Below are positions 1 through 14,320 of a stretch of DNA of 64,000 nt, one piece after another. The stretch lies in contig NC_058043.1 of assembly GCF_020085105.1 (NCBI RefSeq), forward strand, positions 18,148,667 to 18,212,666, read 5' to 3'. Under the pieces are notes generated by a model that ran no database searches, was not told the origin of the DNA, and worked only from the letters and a program-made list of their open reading frames with translations. The stretch comes from Siniperca chuatsi (taxonomy: Eukaryota > Chordata > Actinopteri > Centrarchiformes > Sinipercidae). The translations under genes were made by a program, and so were the position numbers. Positions within the stretch are counted from its first letter, which is position 1; the number at the start of each line of letters is the position of its first letter.

Positions 1-3000
1 CAGAGACATCTCCTGACATGAATGCAACTGTTTCTCAGCAAACACGCCTCTTCCAGCGCTTCGCTACTGTAGGTTTTTTCATATATTGAATTTTCCTTTT
101 TCCCCTTTCGCTCCTGCTGTCACATCAACATGTTTTGACTCTTTGCTGGCTGTCAGAACCTGTACTTCTCTGGTATTATGCAAAGGTTAAGCAGAAATAG
201 AGGTTAAATAAAAATAAATATTAGAAAACCCAGCAGGAAATTGAAAACACCAGACCAATCATGCATGCCCTCCAGGGCTGAACCCCTTCTGGGTGAATTT
301 CATGGGATAATTTTTGTCCCTCAGTTCCACTTATTGACCCATTTTGTCGCATGATGGCATTTTTCATGTTTGTGAAGGCACCTTGGTGGACGGTAACACA
401 GTTACAACCACACAAAAGAGATTACATGAACACTAAAAGCATCCTCTTGTTTTTGGAATGAGCATCAATTGATATTTATCAAGGTAATAGTAGTATTGCT
501 ATGAGGAATAATTAAAGCGTTTGGCGAAATAAAAAACACCCCTAAAATGATATTTTTATTATTTATTATTGGCAATATATTTGCTGATAACCACTGACAC
601 TAGTATTTTTTGTATTCCACTTCTCAACAATCACTTCAAAATCACAGTATGAGGAGTCTTTGTTCATGGATGTTTTTCTTGATGGCTTTTTCTTAGTACC
701 AGCCTTGTCATTTGTCAGGCATGGAGGATAATGCTGCTCATGATAAGAACTCAGTTATTTATTTTCATTCTGAACTTTTGTTGCAGCTGAGTCATACTTT
801 CCTGTGTGCGATTTTCTTCTGGATAAAAATTAGTTGAAGCTGTGTATTTCAAACAGTAAATGTAAAAAATTTTGAAACTGAAATTGGTACGTGTTACTGT
901 ATCAATCATCAAATGAGAGCGGCATAACAATGACGCTCATATAAGAATGTCATGGGTTATTGCCCTTCTTCCAAGAGTTATACTGTAAATGAAGGTTTGG
1001 AGTCTCTAAGTGATGTACAAAAGGAGACTTTAACAGCTTATTTTGGGCTATTTTGTGTTTTTTTTTCCAGAGTTAAAAATGAAGAGACACGAGAGATCTG
1101 GGTGATGTGATGTGGAGTGTAAAAACAAAAAACGTCTTTAAAGGCATTTTTCTCATGTGATTTGTTACAGTGTGTCTTGTTAAAGGTCAGAGAAACCATT
1201 TCTTTTAGAAGAGCAGTGCTCCCCGCTGGATGTTTTTTATGAGGTTCTTATTTAGTACTTTGTGCTTGTACCATACTCCAGCAGCATAATCCCTGTCTGT
1301 CACATTATTGTAGGGATAAAGACCTATGGTCAGGCATGCTGTGCATAACAATGTGTTTCTGCATTTCTCATGACAACACACAGTAGCTTTGCCATAGCAA
1401 AGAACACAGCTGCCCTTCCAGCAACATTTAATTTGCTTTCTTCTCATCTGCCGATATGCCGCAAACAATTGGATTTGTTATTGTTGCCATTCGGTCGAGG
1501 CTGGGCAGGGTGCAGGAGCGATCCATCTCTTAGCTGCGGTGAAAGAATGTAGTGAGATTTATGAAAACAATAAAACTCCACAGAACGTTAATATTTCAGA
1601 AGGATTTCAATAAACAAGAAAATGAATTTAAGAAACAAAAATAAAGTGTGAATGCTTGTGAGGTGTTTTCCAACAGGTGAAAGAAAGATTGGCAGAGCGG
1701 TCACAAGCTTGTTTGTCTTTGTAAACAGGTCAGTGTTTTCCTAGTCTGCTGACATTTTGACTGAGTTGATTTTATTAACTCATGCACTGCCATTTCCATG
1801 AATCTTCTGCTGTCTTCCCCTGGTGTGCCCCTGACTGATCACTGTCAGAGCATGAAATGGACAGAGAATGAAATGTGTTTTAATAGAGCCGGATCACAGC
1901 ACTTTCAGTTGTCAAGGGGATTGTAAATACGATGGGAGGGGCAGGGAAAGAAAACATCAGCTCTGTGTTAATAGGTTCAGAACATTGTGCATGTAATTAT
2001 TTCAACAGCTTGTAAAATTAAATGGTTCCTTGGAGACAGCACACAGTGTTCATGTTGTCAGATCTATTATCTGAAAGAGGCTTGTCACTGGAGGCCATCT
2101 ACATAATCCTGTGTGCTATGACATTGCAACTGTCCACAGTTACCTTGTGTGTTATTGACTGTACTCTCTGTGCTATCTACTGTGCTTCATCATGCTGTAG
2201 GACGACACATTTAAACATGAAATGTTCTTTACGGCCTGTACTGACAGATGCTTCAGGGTGACAGATGTCATTTACATCCACAAGCCGCTTACTCCCCCTT
2301 GCTGCTGCCTTAAAGTGATTGCGACATTCTTCATATGATGCTGCACGTACATTTATTCACTTACATTTAGTACGTCTAACAATGTATTCCGTTCCCTATA
2401 AGGAAAATAAAAGTGTGGAGTTTCCACTAAACTGCTGCAGTACATACATAATGCATGGTTATGAGATATAGAGTTCACAGTTTCAATGTCTTCTTCATTT
2501 GGCTTCAAACTTCATAAAAATATATGAAAGACATCCTCATTAATCTGAAGCCAAAATACAAATCTGGAACTGCGGTACTATTCTTATTCCTTTACCCTCC
2601 TAAAACTTTGATAACCTTAAAAAAGCTCATACAGCAGAAGCACTGTAATCTAATTGATAGCTGTTAAATGTTGTTTTGCACATTTTGTGTTGACAATACA
2701 GTATGACCATGGCATAAAAAGACACTGACTGTGGACACCAAATGAGAAACTGGCTACAGAAAATGTAAAACAGCACAAGAACATTTACATTCTTATTAAT
2801 TTCTAGCGTTAAATCCTGTTTTCAAATGAACTTAATTTGCTTTCCATGGTAATGCTGTAATTCCTACAAACTGGGGCTAAAGCAGTCGCCTTTGAGTAGG
2901 CTGGCGGTAACATTTCAATTAAGGTGCAGTGGAATGCCATACTGTGAGATTTCTGGATGGACTTAACCACAGTGGCAATTTCTTGTCCGACTTCCTGCTC

Positions 3001-6000
3001 TGTGATATGACTCTGTCCCTCTCTGTTCCAAGGAGCCTCTGAACTGAGAGACTCAGTGTGAATAGAAAAGAGCCTGCAGGTATACAGTTTGCCATACAAT
3101 TCAGGAAACATTTCAGTAACTACTCGTCCTGCCTGTCAAGCTGTGTATGAAGCAACGAGTACTAACAGAACTAATTATAGGAGATTAGTTGTTTGTTAAA
3201 GCTACAAAATATGTTCATTGAGGTGGGAAAAATCCTGAAAAATATTCCCCAAACCTCTGCTATTTATTTGTGTTTGTACGCAGCTCTCTGTTTGTGTAAA
3301 CCTGTGCTTAATAAAGACTTAGACCCCAGGGTTCATCCTGCCACTCATCTCTCTCTCCTCACTAAAATTTCACCCTGTGATGTGAAGATTTGCACAACCT
3401 TCTCCATCTGCAAGCCAAGAAGCATTGTTTTTTCATTCACATCAGTTACAATTCACTCTATCCATTTGTGTGAGTCAAAACTTTGCCAACAGATCACTGA
3501 GCCCTCATGGGCTGTTTGACAGATATTGTCAGTTCCCTTCATCTGGTTTGGTTCGTGTAATATTTTGGAAAATAGAGTTAGTCTCTGAAAATTTTATATG
3601 TTTTGAAGCAGTTTTGGAGTTTCATGAATGCACAAAAAAAAAAGGAATGGTAAAAAAGGAATGTTTTAAGGTTAAAAATAATTCAACTCCATTCGAAGCA
3701 GGACATTAAGAAAATAATTATTTTGAATCCTGCTATCTGCTCTCCACACTGGATAGTAACTTAACCTCAGTGGAACTAATTAGGATCCCACATTACACTT
3801 GCCTGGAAGTATTTCCAGTATTCCCAGGCGGCAATTCCAAACCAAGTCTGCAAGTCAAACATATACACAAAACAGTCAGACAATCTGATTGCACAACTGG
3901 CCGCCATGCCTCACAGATTTTTGAGGGGAATTCCTCTGTAATAGCGACACTGTCGAGTTAATTGAGCTGTCTGCATAGATGCAGTGCATATTTTGGTGGC
4001 ACAGATGGTTGATTTGATTTCTGTCTCAGACTATCCCAAGATCACTTTAGTTCTTTTCTAGACATTTCACTCAGATTATTTTACTAAACTAAACTAATCC
4101 TTTTGGGATTTATGTCTGGGTGCAGAGGCACGTATGCTAGAGTTCATTGTTTACATGCTTAGGATGGATGATATCAGCTCTCCTTTGCACAGTTTAACAG
4201 GCTCAGCACCACTGAGACACAGTAATGGACTAGCTTAGAAATGAGCCCTCCTCATCCATCACAGCAAGCTTGGGTGGAACACCATGACCTTACTATCTTC
4301 AACAAAATGAATGACCAGTTATGGCTTAAAGGTCCTTGTCATCATATGAGGGTATCCTTTTATCATTCTTGTCTTGTTTTAAAGCAACTACAAGGAACTT
4401 TCATTTTGTGTTGATTCTGGCGGCCCCTGTGGACAAAAGCAGTAGTGTTTCCACTGCCTTGTGTCATAACTATCTTGATCTGGCTAGCGCGTGCTTTTGT
4501 TTTGGAAGTGAGTGAAAGAAAGACGCAACTTTTTTTGACGGAACAACACAGCTGTTTGAAGTATGCCTAGCGATGACATAATGTATCTATTTGTGGTGAT
4601 GTAAGATCAATAACTGTAATATGATGATGGTGAAACAATGTGAACTTTGTTTTAGTACCGTTCATACAACCAACAGATTCAGTTGCTCTGTAATAGTAAT
4701 TTTGTTGAGAAAGCTAAAGTTATCAACATTCCCTAGTTATGTTATGTCTTCATAATAATAAGCCAACAGCAAGATATAGCTTGGTAGCAAGGCCAACATA
4801 AAATGTTATGTTATAAGCCAGCTGTATTGCAGTAATGTCCACCATGACCTATACCTCCGTGGACTGTACACAGCCAAATAAAATAGACATATTACACACC
4901 TGTCTAGTAGGAAGAGGGCCAATTCAGGATTGGTTTTTAGTCCATTGAAATCCCGCAATTCTCTCCTAATGTTAAATTGATAAATTGTGTTGAAATACGT
5001 TTTGATGGAATGTCAAAACATGTTTAAGTATTACTATCCAGTGCGCAAACAGGCTCTTGAGGGAGAAATATTTTCCACTTACACTGTCAGCAGGCTTCAG
5101 TGTATTATTGTCACTTTGAGGAATGAGTTCAGAACCATACAAAAACTGTTAATGTAAAAACAATCTCTGAATATTCTCCTATTACTTTCTATTGTTCTCG
5201 ATTTGAACATCACCTAGCCTGATGATGTTTTTCCATTTATATCCCCGATGATGTGTATCATTTGAATGTTATGTCTTGTCAGGATCATTCATTTTTAAAC
5301 ATAGCTCAAGGTTGCATTTCAGAGACATTATTACAGTTCCTGGAAACAATTATCACACAATTTAATAATGTGTAATCTTATTTGAGGCATAGTTCAGTGA
5401 CTTAATTTAACATACAAGCAACAAATCAGATAAAAGATCAAGATGTTTAATGAAATCATTAGGAAGAAATCTACTTTGTGGTTTCCCACAGGGCATATAT
5501 CACTAATATAGTTAGTTGAAAAATATGGAGACCGTCAGATGATAGCAGCTGAGATTACACCTCTGCATGAAACCAGGCCCAAAATACATTAAGGTTATGA
5601 TTGGAAAACACTGCTCCAATAAAACTCTGTCAAAACATTTCCTCATATGACCACTTAATGCTGATAAATACAGTGGGTTGCACCGTTATAAATGAAAGTG
5701 ATTGAAATATCTGCCTTGATCAATGTGTTCATTCCCATCTGTGATTTCCTCCTTTTGACTTGTGTTGTTTCTAAATTAGTTGGACTCATATTATTGGCAA
5801 TAACTTTAATCAGTCCAGTGATGCATGTTCATTGCAGCTGTGGCTGACGTCAAACATTGTCTGTAATGATACTTAGCATGGATAAGACAGGAAATTATCT
5901 AACAAATAAAATCAACTCCAGTTACTGCTCTGTGTTACATGGGGCTGCTTTGGAGCTTGACATACTTGATTCAACAGAAGAGGTTGTTGCATTTTTGTCC

Positions 6001-9000
6001 ATCTGTCATCAGTAGTTTCCCATTCAGTGAGGGGTTTGGCAGCAAGTTTACTTAAATTACTTAATTAAAGTTACAACATATGGGCAATGGTGTTCTCTTG
6101 CTGAGAAGAGAATGGCTGATGCATTGCTTATCGCCTTATGACCAGAACCTGTCCATTTACTTTCAGTGACATCAAGGAGCTCCAACTTGTAGCCTACTAT
6201 TTGATTTTAATGCTCAAATGTCAACCCCTTGAAGGGCCACAAGTTATTTTTACAGGAACATGTACATAACATCAACCAGTGTTACTTACCACAGAATGTA
6301 TAGGCTAAGCTAGTTTGCAACACCAGTCTCTTCATGAGTCTTATACAAAAATACTGTATACAAATACACACAGCTCAGCAGGAAAACACAAAACTTGTCT
6401 GTCTTTTAATCTAAGAGTTTTCTGGCATGGTTAATTGTGCCAAGGGCTTTAAGGCTTTTACGCTTTCTTTGATGCATTGCTTGAAAAGTCTACAAAGCAG
6501 AGAAACAATCATACAAACGTTGAGGTAAAAACATGGGAGGATGGGAAGGATGATTGGCACAAGCAGCTTCAAGAGGTGACCTACTGAATCCGCTCCCTAG
6601 TATCCTTCATGCTCTATTCCTTTGTGCTACTGATTATAAAGGATTTGAACACAAGTTGCTCATGACAACTATTTGTGTGAGAAAATAACAGGGCATCATG
6701 GACATGGAAATATCAATCAGAACAGTAAGAGACTAACTGGCTTTGTTCTGAATATGCATATTCCCCATCAAAATATCCACAGACTAAATTAAATGTGTCC
6801 TTATAAACAAGAAATGGCATCAATCACTACTAAATGCAAGGTCCAATCTGGATGCAAATGTCTACAGAAATCATTACTTTTCTGATTGGCACGTCCTTGA
6901 AACTGTGCACAGCAAAGCTAAAGACTGAGTTCACCATAGACCTGATCAGGAACTACTTTGTTGCACTGAAAAGCTTCACTGAGGAAAGTGTTGAGTGTTT
7001 AGATGCCAAAGCAGCGAAAGTTGTGCTTGGCTACTAGATGGAAAGCCTACAGAGTTGCTAGGACTTAAGTAAGACTGAGGAAAGAAGCCCAACAATTGAC
7101 ACTTTGCTAAACACCTTCCCCGAACAACGATTTTCCAGTCATAGTTTAGCTACCGTAACTAGGCACAGCAGGCATGTCAAACTTTAGATTTCTCCACATG
7201 TTGAAGCGGTGTGTATGGGGCTGTATTAAGAGTGATACTCAGTCAGTGTTTGGGCTAACGTTGGCAACTCTATCCTGCTCTATTGGATTTGAGATTACAC
7301 TTCAGCAACCTCAGCCAAACTTGTTATCTGAGATAACGTTACGTTCACCATGTAGATTGGTCAGTCTTACAGTCTTATAAAGCCTTTTCTCTTATAACGT
7401 TATAAGTAAAATATACTGTTTGAAAATACGAGCAATAAAGCATAAATCTAACCCATCTCTTGCTTGTCAAAGTTTGTAAACTAAGCAGCTAAACAGGGTT
7501 ATGTTAGAATGAAATAACACTCTGACCTCACATTTTCCCTAATCATACTGTATAACACAAGGATTGACTATCTCTACACTGCAATACCAATATTGCTCCT
7601 ACAACCTATAGCTTATAATATTAGCTAGTGACAGTTATCATTTCAGCTGCCAAAATTACAGTTGCCGGCTAGAAATGAGAAGCTGCTTTTGTCTCCCACT
7701 GTCTGAAAGGACCCATTGTTTGAAAAATGAAAAATGAAATGAATTTAGAGTGGTAAATCTGCCCCTGCCCCCTCAAGTTCATATGTCCTGAGTGAGAATG
7801 GAAAGCTTCACAGATGTAGCAACAGTAACTAATGGGGGCAGGGTTTGGCGAAAAGTCAATTGCTGCTGAGTGCAAAAATGGCCACAAATTATTGAAAGAG
7901 TGAAGAATGTCCATTTGAACTCCTTTTATCCTCACTTAAGTAATGACACAGTTGACACTGGCATCGTCCAATAATAAACTGATAAATGGTAAAGATCCAG
8001 GTTGCCTTTTCTCTCTGTTGCCATCAATAGCAACAAGAGTAGATTCCCAAATCATTTCATCAAGATCGGGAATACAACAGGTGAAGTATAGCCTCCCAAC
8101 TATCCTAAGCAATATTTCTGTTACTCTCCTACAAATAAATACTACATACATAAAGGTAGAGAGTGGGAGCTGTGACAATCACAGGTTTTTGGTATGGAGA
8201 TACCAACAACTTGAGACATATGGAAGATTTTGGTGTTTGTTCCCAAAGCCTTGATGTTTTGGTTCTTAAAGATGGCCATGTTGCTGAGCATAGACATTGA
8301 ATGACGACATTTTATTTATTCTAAAAAACAACCAATCAGCCTTTTAAGCCTCATAAGTTGACTGACTGTTCTACTGATATTTGAGTTGGAATTAGTTTAA
8401 GCCCATTTATGCATTGTATTTTCTCTGCAATAGAAGATAATAAAGGGAAAATGACGAGAAATTCATCACAGGCACAATGGACCCTTGGCTATTTGGACTA
8501 AATGGAAAACTTGACATTAATGCAGAGTGAGCATAATCCTCAGTCTTTCTCTTAATGGGGTGATAAAGGGCTAACTAATAAGCTAAGTTTCACTTGCTAA
8601 GAGGATTATGTTTTGTTTCAACTAAATAGGATTATTATCCAGTGATTCCATACTCTTTGGTGTTGGGCAGGATCATGAGCAGAAGTTCACTTTGATGACT
8701 GTCACCCACTATCTAACAATAACTTCATTATACTCAGACGATTGTTGAAGCATGGAGTTGGAAACCTGGATGAATAGTTGGTGCAGTAACAAACTCTTTG
8801 TAGGACAGTTACATAACCATCAACATAAATCTAATACAAGTAAAACCCTCTTATTTTCTGCTAAATCTCAAATCAATAGTCTGCTGGATTTGAGGAGCTT
8901 TACAAGGGCATTTGTGAATACACTTGATTTTATTGTGACCTCTTTGAATAGTGTAATACAGCATACAGTATACAGTACATGTACATGTACTAGACTATAA

Positions 9001-9140
9001 ACCTTCTGGTCTCTTATCTGGTATATTTCAACAGTTTGGTTATTGTTCCTCCCCTAGACTGCTGTCAGATAGTAATTTTAAAAAATACAGTTTGAGAAAG
9101 GTAAGATGATGTCTATTTATACCTACGTAAACATAATTTA
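1..9140. other. Intergenic, AT-rich, no gene recognised
   Basis: No open frame here resembles a known protein. Those present are under about 110 codons, on both strands, without splice-consistent neighbours, and many are simply stop-poor AT-rich DNA. A stretch near 4390-4560 looks like an interspersed repeat but I cannot define its ends. Either the 5' flank of oxtr or plain intergenic DNA is possible. Confidence 0.6.
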
Positions 9141-9142
9141 TT

Positions 9143-9252
9143 GTTAAAGCTACATGTTCATCATTACTTTACAGGTGATAAAATGTCAGTGTTGTGTTCA
9201 CAGTTTGTTCCGCTGCCCCTAAGTGGCCAAAATCAATTAATGCTGCTTTAAT
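9143..9252. repeat. Possible small MITE-like repeat
   Basis: The segment starts TTAAAGC and ends GCTTTAA, giving short terminal inverted repeats around about 110 bp that contain CTGCCCCTAAGTGGCC, a phrase typical of fish interspersed repeats. No coding potential. The assignment rests on remembered resemblance and the short inverted ends. Confidence 0.3.
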
Positions 9253-11324
9253 AGTTGCAGTATTTACCCCTAAAAGTCAGAGGGCTATAATATGTAGCTG
9301 CGAAAGAGTTTATATAGCTGTTCATTGTTTTTAATAATCACAATTATTCTTGTTTGATTATTTTCTATCTTTATTTCATTATATGATTTTATATGGTTTA
9401 TTTTATAAAATAAACGACAAAGGTCAGCAGACAAGCAGCGTGCAGCAATAATGGACAACAAACCCCACACCACGCCATAGATTTTCTGTCATAAAAAAAA
9501 AAAACATTTTAGCTCCTTCAAAATGTTCAGTGTTGATGTGTACCACACAGGAAAATGTTTTGGGATGATATTGTTTTGTTTCTGAGCCTGCAGACAGTAA
9601 AAGATACTTCTTATATGGAAGAGTCTCAGACTCAATTTTTGCAAAACAGTAGTGCTATTTGTGTGTGGGTGTTTAAGCTGCTGAGACCTGACTCATTTCA
9701 GAAAATTGTTCTTGAAATGACCAACAGGAACTTCCTGCTGGCAGGTGTGTGTGCATACTAGCTTCACAATTGTGACTGGAAATCAGAGATGGCCATGTGG
9801 CGAAATTACCTTTCTGTTTCATATTTAACCAGTTGTGCTACATTATGTAATAATTGGTAATAATTCAAAAAGGTAATTCTGATCAGAACACAGAATTAAC
9901 ACAGAGCACAGACCACAGCTGACCCTGTCAAGTTATGACCAGGATGAGGTTGAAGATTTCCCTCAGGGCAGTGTGGTTTTATGGTACTGTATGTAACTTA
10001 CTATTTGCATGTATTTCATCAGGATATTGATTTGCTTGCTTGGATGCTGTGTTATACATTTACCACTGTATTTCTATATTGATTTTGTTGCTCAAACTGT
10101 AATAAAAAATGTATTTTTGTAAGAAGAGGTAGGTGTAAATTGTTATTCAAGGTCTGAATGAGCTCGAACCTTTCAGATTTACAATTGGAGAAAGTAGCAC
10201 AAATCCAACACTTAACTTAAAAGACTTTAAAATGCACAGGCACATTCTCCAGACACGGGCATACCGAGTTTACTGATGGCAGTTTTCAAATAGGTTTTTG
10301 AAATCACTGTGACTTTATGGCTGGTGGTAGAATTAATCTGATATGAATTACATTTGAAATGAGAGCCACAGCCTTACTGTTGGACAGATATTAGAGCCCA
10401 GCCATGCAGTTTTTCAGGTGTATGTAATGGTGCCATAGACTTAGAAATCCACAGCAACACACACACACAGACACACACACACAGGATAACAAACAGTCCA
10501 GTGGCCAGCAGCTAACTGGTGTATTTGGAGGTAATGATCCGAGAGAGCTACCGATATTTCAAACAGCTCTGATTATCCTTGCTCACGTACAGCTCTGTGC
10601 CAAGTCTACTTTTCTTGATAAAATGTAAGTCCAATAAGCGAGTATCCCTTATCATTCTGTGTCTCAGGTAGTATGATAACTTTAAAAGCAACACTTGCTT
10701 AAATCCATGCTCATACAAGCCACACCTAGTTCACTTTTCAAGCACATCACAGTGGTCAATTTCTAAGGCCTTTTAATGTAGTAAACACAGATGTATATAT
10801 TCACATAAGACATCCATAGAACTCAAGTCATTACTTTTTTCTTCCATTGTCAATATATAGCAGGTGAATTCTTTGTTAATTCAAATTCCTATCTTGGTTG
10901 CACAAATACAAAGGCTTGATTTTGAAAGTATTTAACAGAAATTCAGCATAAATAGAACATGTGTTAGACCTGTAGAGCAAATAAGTTTTTTTCTGACCCA
11001 CTCCTATTTTGTATTATTTTGAATGTCAAAACTTTCAAAATTCAAGATTTAGTATTACCCCTTTCCTTTGCCCCCATTTGTGAGGCATGCATGTGAGGTC
11101 AGAATGTTTGAGAGACGTGAATCTGACTCTGTTTCTTGCTCCATGAGAGACTCAACAATGTCACATTGAGGCTCTGATATATTGTCACTGTGTCCACCAA
11201 CAGTGATGTCCTTGGCTGTGGTGCTTATTCCCCCGTTTTAACTATCCAAACAAACAAAACAAACAATATGTCCTTTTTCTCTCTCTCTCTGCTCTCATGT
11301 CCTTGTCTTTCATGACCCTTATTT
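9253..11324. other. Intergenic, nothing recognised
   Basis: AT-rich sequence with a short CA-rich run near 10457-10483. I see no gene, RNA or complete mobile element. Confidence 0.5.
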
Positions 11325-11405
11325 GCTGCACTGTGTGTGAATAAGGTGAATGTGACATGTAGTGTAAAGCGCTTTGAGTGCCGTATAAATACTCTTAAGT
11401 GTGAG
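11325..11405 (+). repeat. 3' fragment of a tRNA-derived fish SINE
   Basis: The string AATGTGACATGTAGTGTAAA followed by GCGCTTTGAGTGCCGTATAAATA matches the 3' body and end of the common teleost SINE whose tRNA-like head is preserved in the copy at 56.3 kb. Only the tail survives here; no A or B box is visible upstream. Confidence 0.6.
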
Positions 11406-11579
11406 GTTTGATTTTTACGTGATTTGACTATCCAAAACATCTAATAATAATCATGCAACAAAGCCGTGGTTGCAGAATAAGTTGCAGAATGATCAAACAC
11501 CAACTGTAACCTGACATCCATAGGACTTGTTGAGCAAATCTGTAAGTGAACATAAATTAATCTGGACTATGGGATAAGA

Positions 11580-12260
11580 TTGTTAAAGTCATAGTCCAGA
11601 ATTGCCATCATTTTGATATCTCTTTTCTCACTGCCTGCAACAAGCTGGAAATTTGTTTTTGAGTCCTTCATATAAGTGTATGTACACATAAATATAAATG
11701 TCATGAATGTCAAACAAGACTGAGAGTCTATAACCATGCTAGCGGCTCTTTGAGGTTGTACACAGCAGTGCTTTGAGTTAAATGTTGACACATCTTAGTC
11801 TAGCGTGTTAGCATGTTAACATTTGCTAATTAACACTAAGTACAGCTGAGGCTGATGGGAATGCCTTTAGTTTTTGGTATTTGGTCATAAACCAAAGTGT
11901 TATTAAAATTTTGATCTGATGGCGCTAGATGAAAAGTCAGGGGATCACCAAAGTGTTTACAATTCATCCTAAGGGGGAAAATGCATACCAAAATAGTTGT
12001 CAAGACATTACACTAAAAGTCGAAAGTGTCGACTTGCTAGTGGCGCGGAAGGAAATGTCGGGGGATCACCAGAGTCAGTCTGGGAACCATGAATGTTTAG
12101 ACAAAATTTCATCTCAATCCAGTCAGTAATTATTAAGATATTTCAGTCTGGACTAAAGTGGTGGACAATACAAACAATATGTCCTTTGAACCGACTGACC
12201 AACTGACATACCTAAATTGCTATCCCTAGAGCCATGCTGCTGGCATAGCCAAAAATAATA
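11580..12260. repeat. Interspersed repeat, same family as the copy at 24.7-25.8 kb
   Basis: The segment contains 'ctagcggctctttgaggttgtac', 'gcgtgttagcatgttaacatttgcta', 'gtcaggggatcacc' (with a second, diverged GGGGATCACCAGAG) and 'ccgactgaccaactgac'. The same phrases recur in the interrupted copy inside the oxtr intron. This is a frequent teleost non-coding repeat, probably a non-autonomous DNA element. The open frame at 11929-12129 lies in it and is not a gene. Confidence 0.6.
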
Positions 12261-13925
12261 ACTTTAGGCTTTAGACAACTCCTCTTGGTAGTTGTGGTAA
12301 AAAGTAGTTTTTATAGCTCTACAATTAGTTTATTTATCAAGTCACTACTATGTAGTAGACGTCAAATTTACAACACACGTTTTACCACAGCTACAGTAAT
12401 CAGCACAGCAAGTTGTGTTCATATAATGGAAATTAGAGTATGATGGATGAATTTAGCAGAACTGATTTATCTCACCAATAAAAGCAACAGGAAGAGAAAT
12501 ATAGTTTACTGGTCAAGACTAATGTCCCTTTTATAAACTAAGGCATTGTGAATGTGGAAAACCCAATTATGTTTATCTGACATCACCGCAGTAATGTATT
12601 GAATTGTGATTCACAATAACACATCTCTAATCATTTTGTTCTACCGAGTTTCCTTCACTCTTTTGTGGCACAAGTCATATGTAGCTGTCTATTTATTATA
12701 ATTTTTTCAGCAAACAGACCAAATGTGATTTATGGGTTGCTACACAGCCTCAAACAACGTGTGTTCTGTCACACAAACCAGAAACGGGCATTAGGTAAGG
12801 GGTATTGTTGAATTGTTTGCTTTATATCCATTCAAGATCCACTGCCACTTCCTATAAGTACCCTTCAGAGTGGTCAAACCCAAATATAAGCAACTTTTCC
12901 AGATGCACCACAGGAGGCCTTATCCTGTTATTGTTTTGGAAGCAGATGTCTTAGATCCTGACGTTTTAAAAAAGCCCAAGGCAGAAACTCAGGAAGCCCC
13001 AGTAATGAAGCAGGGCATTCTCTCAGAATTGAGGCCCACCTGAAGAACCCTGCATGCAATATTGTCTGACACATTTGCCAGTTACAACTCTTGCAAATCC
13101 ATGCTTGAGTGAGATATGTCTCGAGCTGGTGCGATGTATGATTTAACTTCACTTGTTTACACTCAATCTTACCTCTAAAACATGTGGCTATAATCTCAGG
13201 AATCACCAACACCCTCTCCTCCATAAAGCTAATGGCTCACTATAGTGCTTTAAGTGATATTAGCATGCAGAATATATAATGCACCCATGGGCCAGTAGTG
13301 ACAGCATCTGTCTACACCCTACTCTCTGTTGGTCTACTTTTTACACACACCTCATGACAAAAGATCACGAAGAGGGAAATGGTAGGCTGAGAACCTCATG
13401 TACTGAGTGATTACATAAGCAGCAGGAGCCAAAAGTATTAGCGTGCAGATCCTTTGTATCTTACTTCATCAGGGGCTTGGGCCTGAACCTTGTCTCTAAT
13501 TAGATCTGTCAACTCAAAGCCCAATATCTGTGGGAATGGCACAGAGAACTGCTGAGTAACTGGAATCAGTCGGGGGGATGGAAGAGATATGCTTCACAGG
13601 TTTCCATGGCAGGAGCAGTAAGGGAAAATATGATTTTATTTCTATAATACTGGGTGTGATCACCAGCAAAGAAGTTATCAGTGTTTAAAATGTGCACTTT
13701 GCCAGTGTTTACTATATCTCCACTGTCCATAACCATCAGTTAATTTAACACTAAATTTAGTTTTTGCAGCAGCTCTCCCAGTGCCATATTAGATGTATAA
13801 CTAGGCAATAAACATCTGTCAACTCACAATAACTTTCCCTAAAAAACTCTTTCTAAAAGTGGGACATATGCCATGTCGATATTAGTTGCCAACAAGAGGA
13901 GGTCTTCAATCATGTCTTTTGTATT
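12261..13925. other. Intergenic, nothing recognised
   Basis: AT-rich sequence. The longest open frame (12928-13224, minus) has no resemblance to a known family and no splice-consistent neighbours. Confidence 0.45.
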
Positions 13926-13927
13926 TT

Positions 13928-14320
13928 AAGATAAGACTTTATTGATCCCCGATGGGAAAGTCACATGTTAGAACAGCACAGAGAAAGAGTTTAGAAAACA
14001 GATATAGAACTATTTAAATTAAATAAATGAAAAATAAAATAAGAAATGAAGAAATTAGAGGTGAAATTAAAAAAGTTATATACAATGTATACATTACAAT
14101 ACCTATATATACCTAAGTGAATTATGCAAATATTTGTGCAAAAGAAGTTGAGTAGCGCAACTCCGGCAGCCATGATGTGTGAACTCTATAGATAGTTTGA
14201 GTATATCGGTATAGGTATGAATAATAAGTACAAAACACATAATAATATAATAATGTAGCGTAGGCATGGGTATACCCCCAAGTCTTTTTGATGTTCACAG
14301 GAGTCATTTTAAATTATAAC
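13928..14320 (-). repeat. Retroposon (LINE/SINE-type) 3' segment
   Basis: On the minus strand the segment ends GGGGATCAATAAAGTCTTAT, the characteristic 3' tail of a common teleost retroposon family ('...gatcaataaagt...'). The body extends right to about 14320, with TTTGTGCAAAAGAAGTTGAG typical of the same family. No intact reading frame remains. The family name is not assigned. Confidence 0.55.

Noticed and set aside
6834-7380. Two successive open frames (67 and 68 codons) as exons of an unknown gene
   Set aside because: No splice-consistent link, no recognisable motif, and the spacing and composition fit chance.
8974-8991. Perfect 18-bp palindrome AGTACATGTACATGTACT
   Set aside because: Simple TACATG repetition in AT-rich DNA; no gene or site nearby gives it a role.
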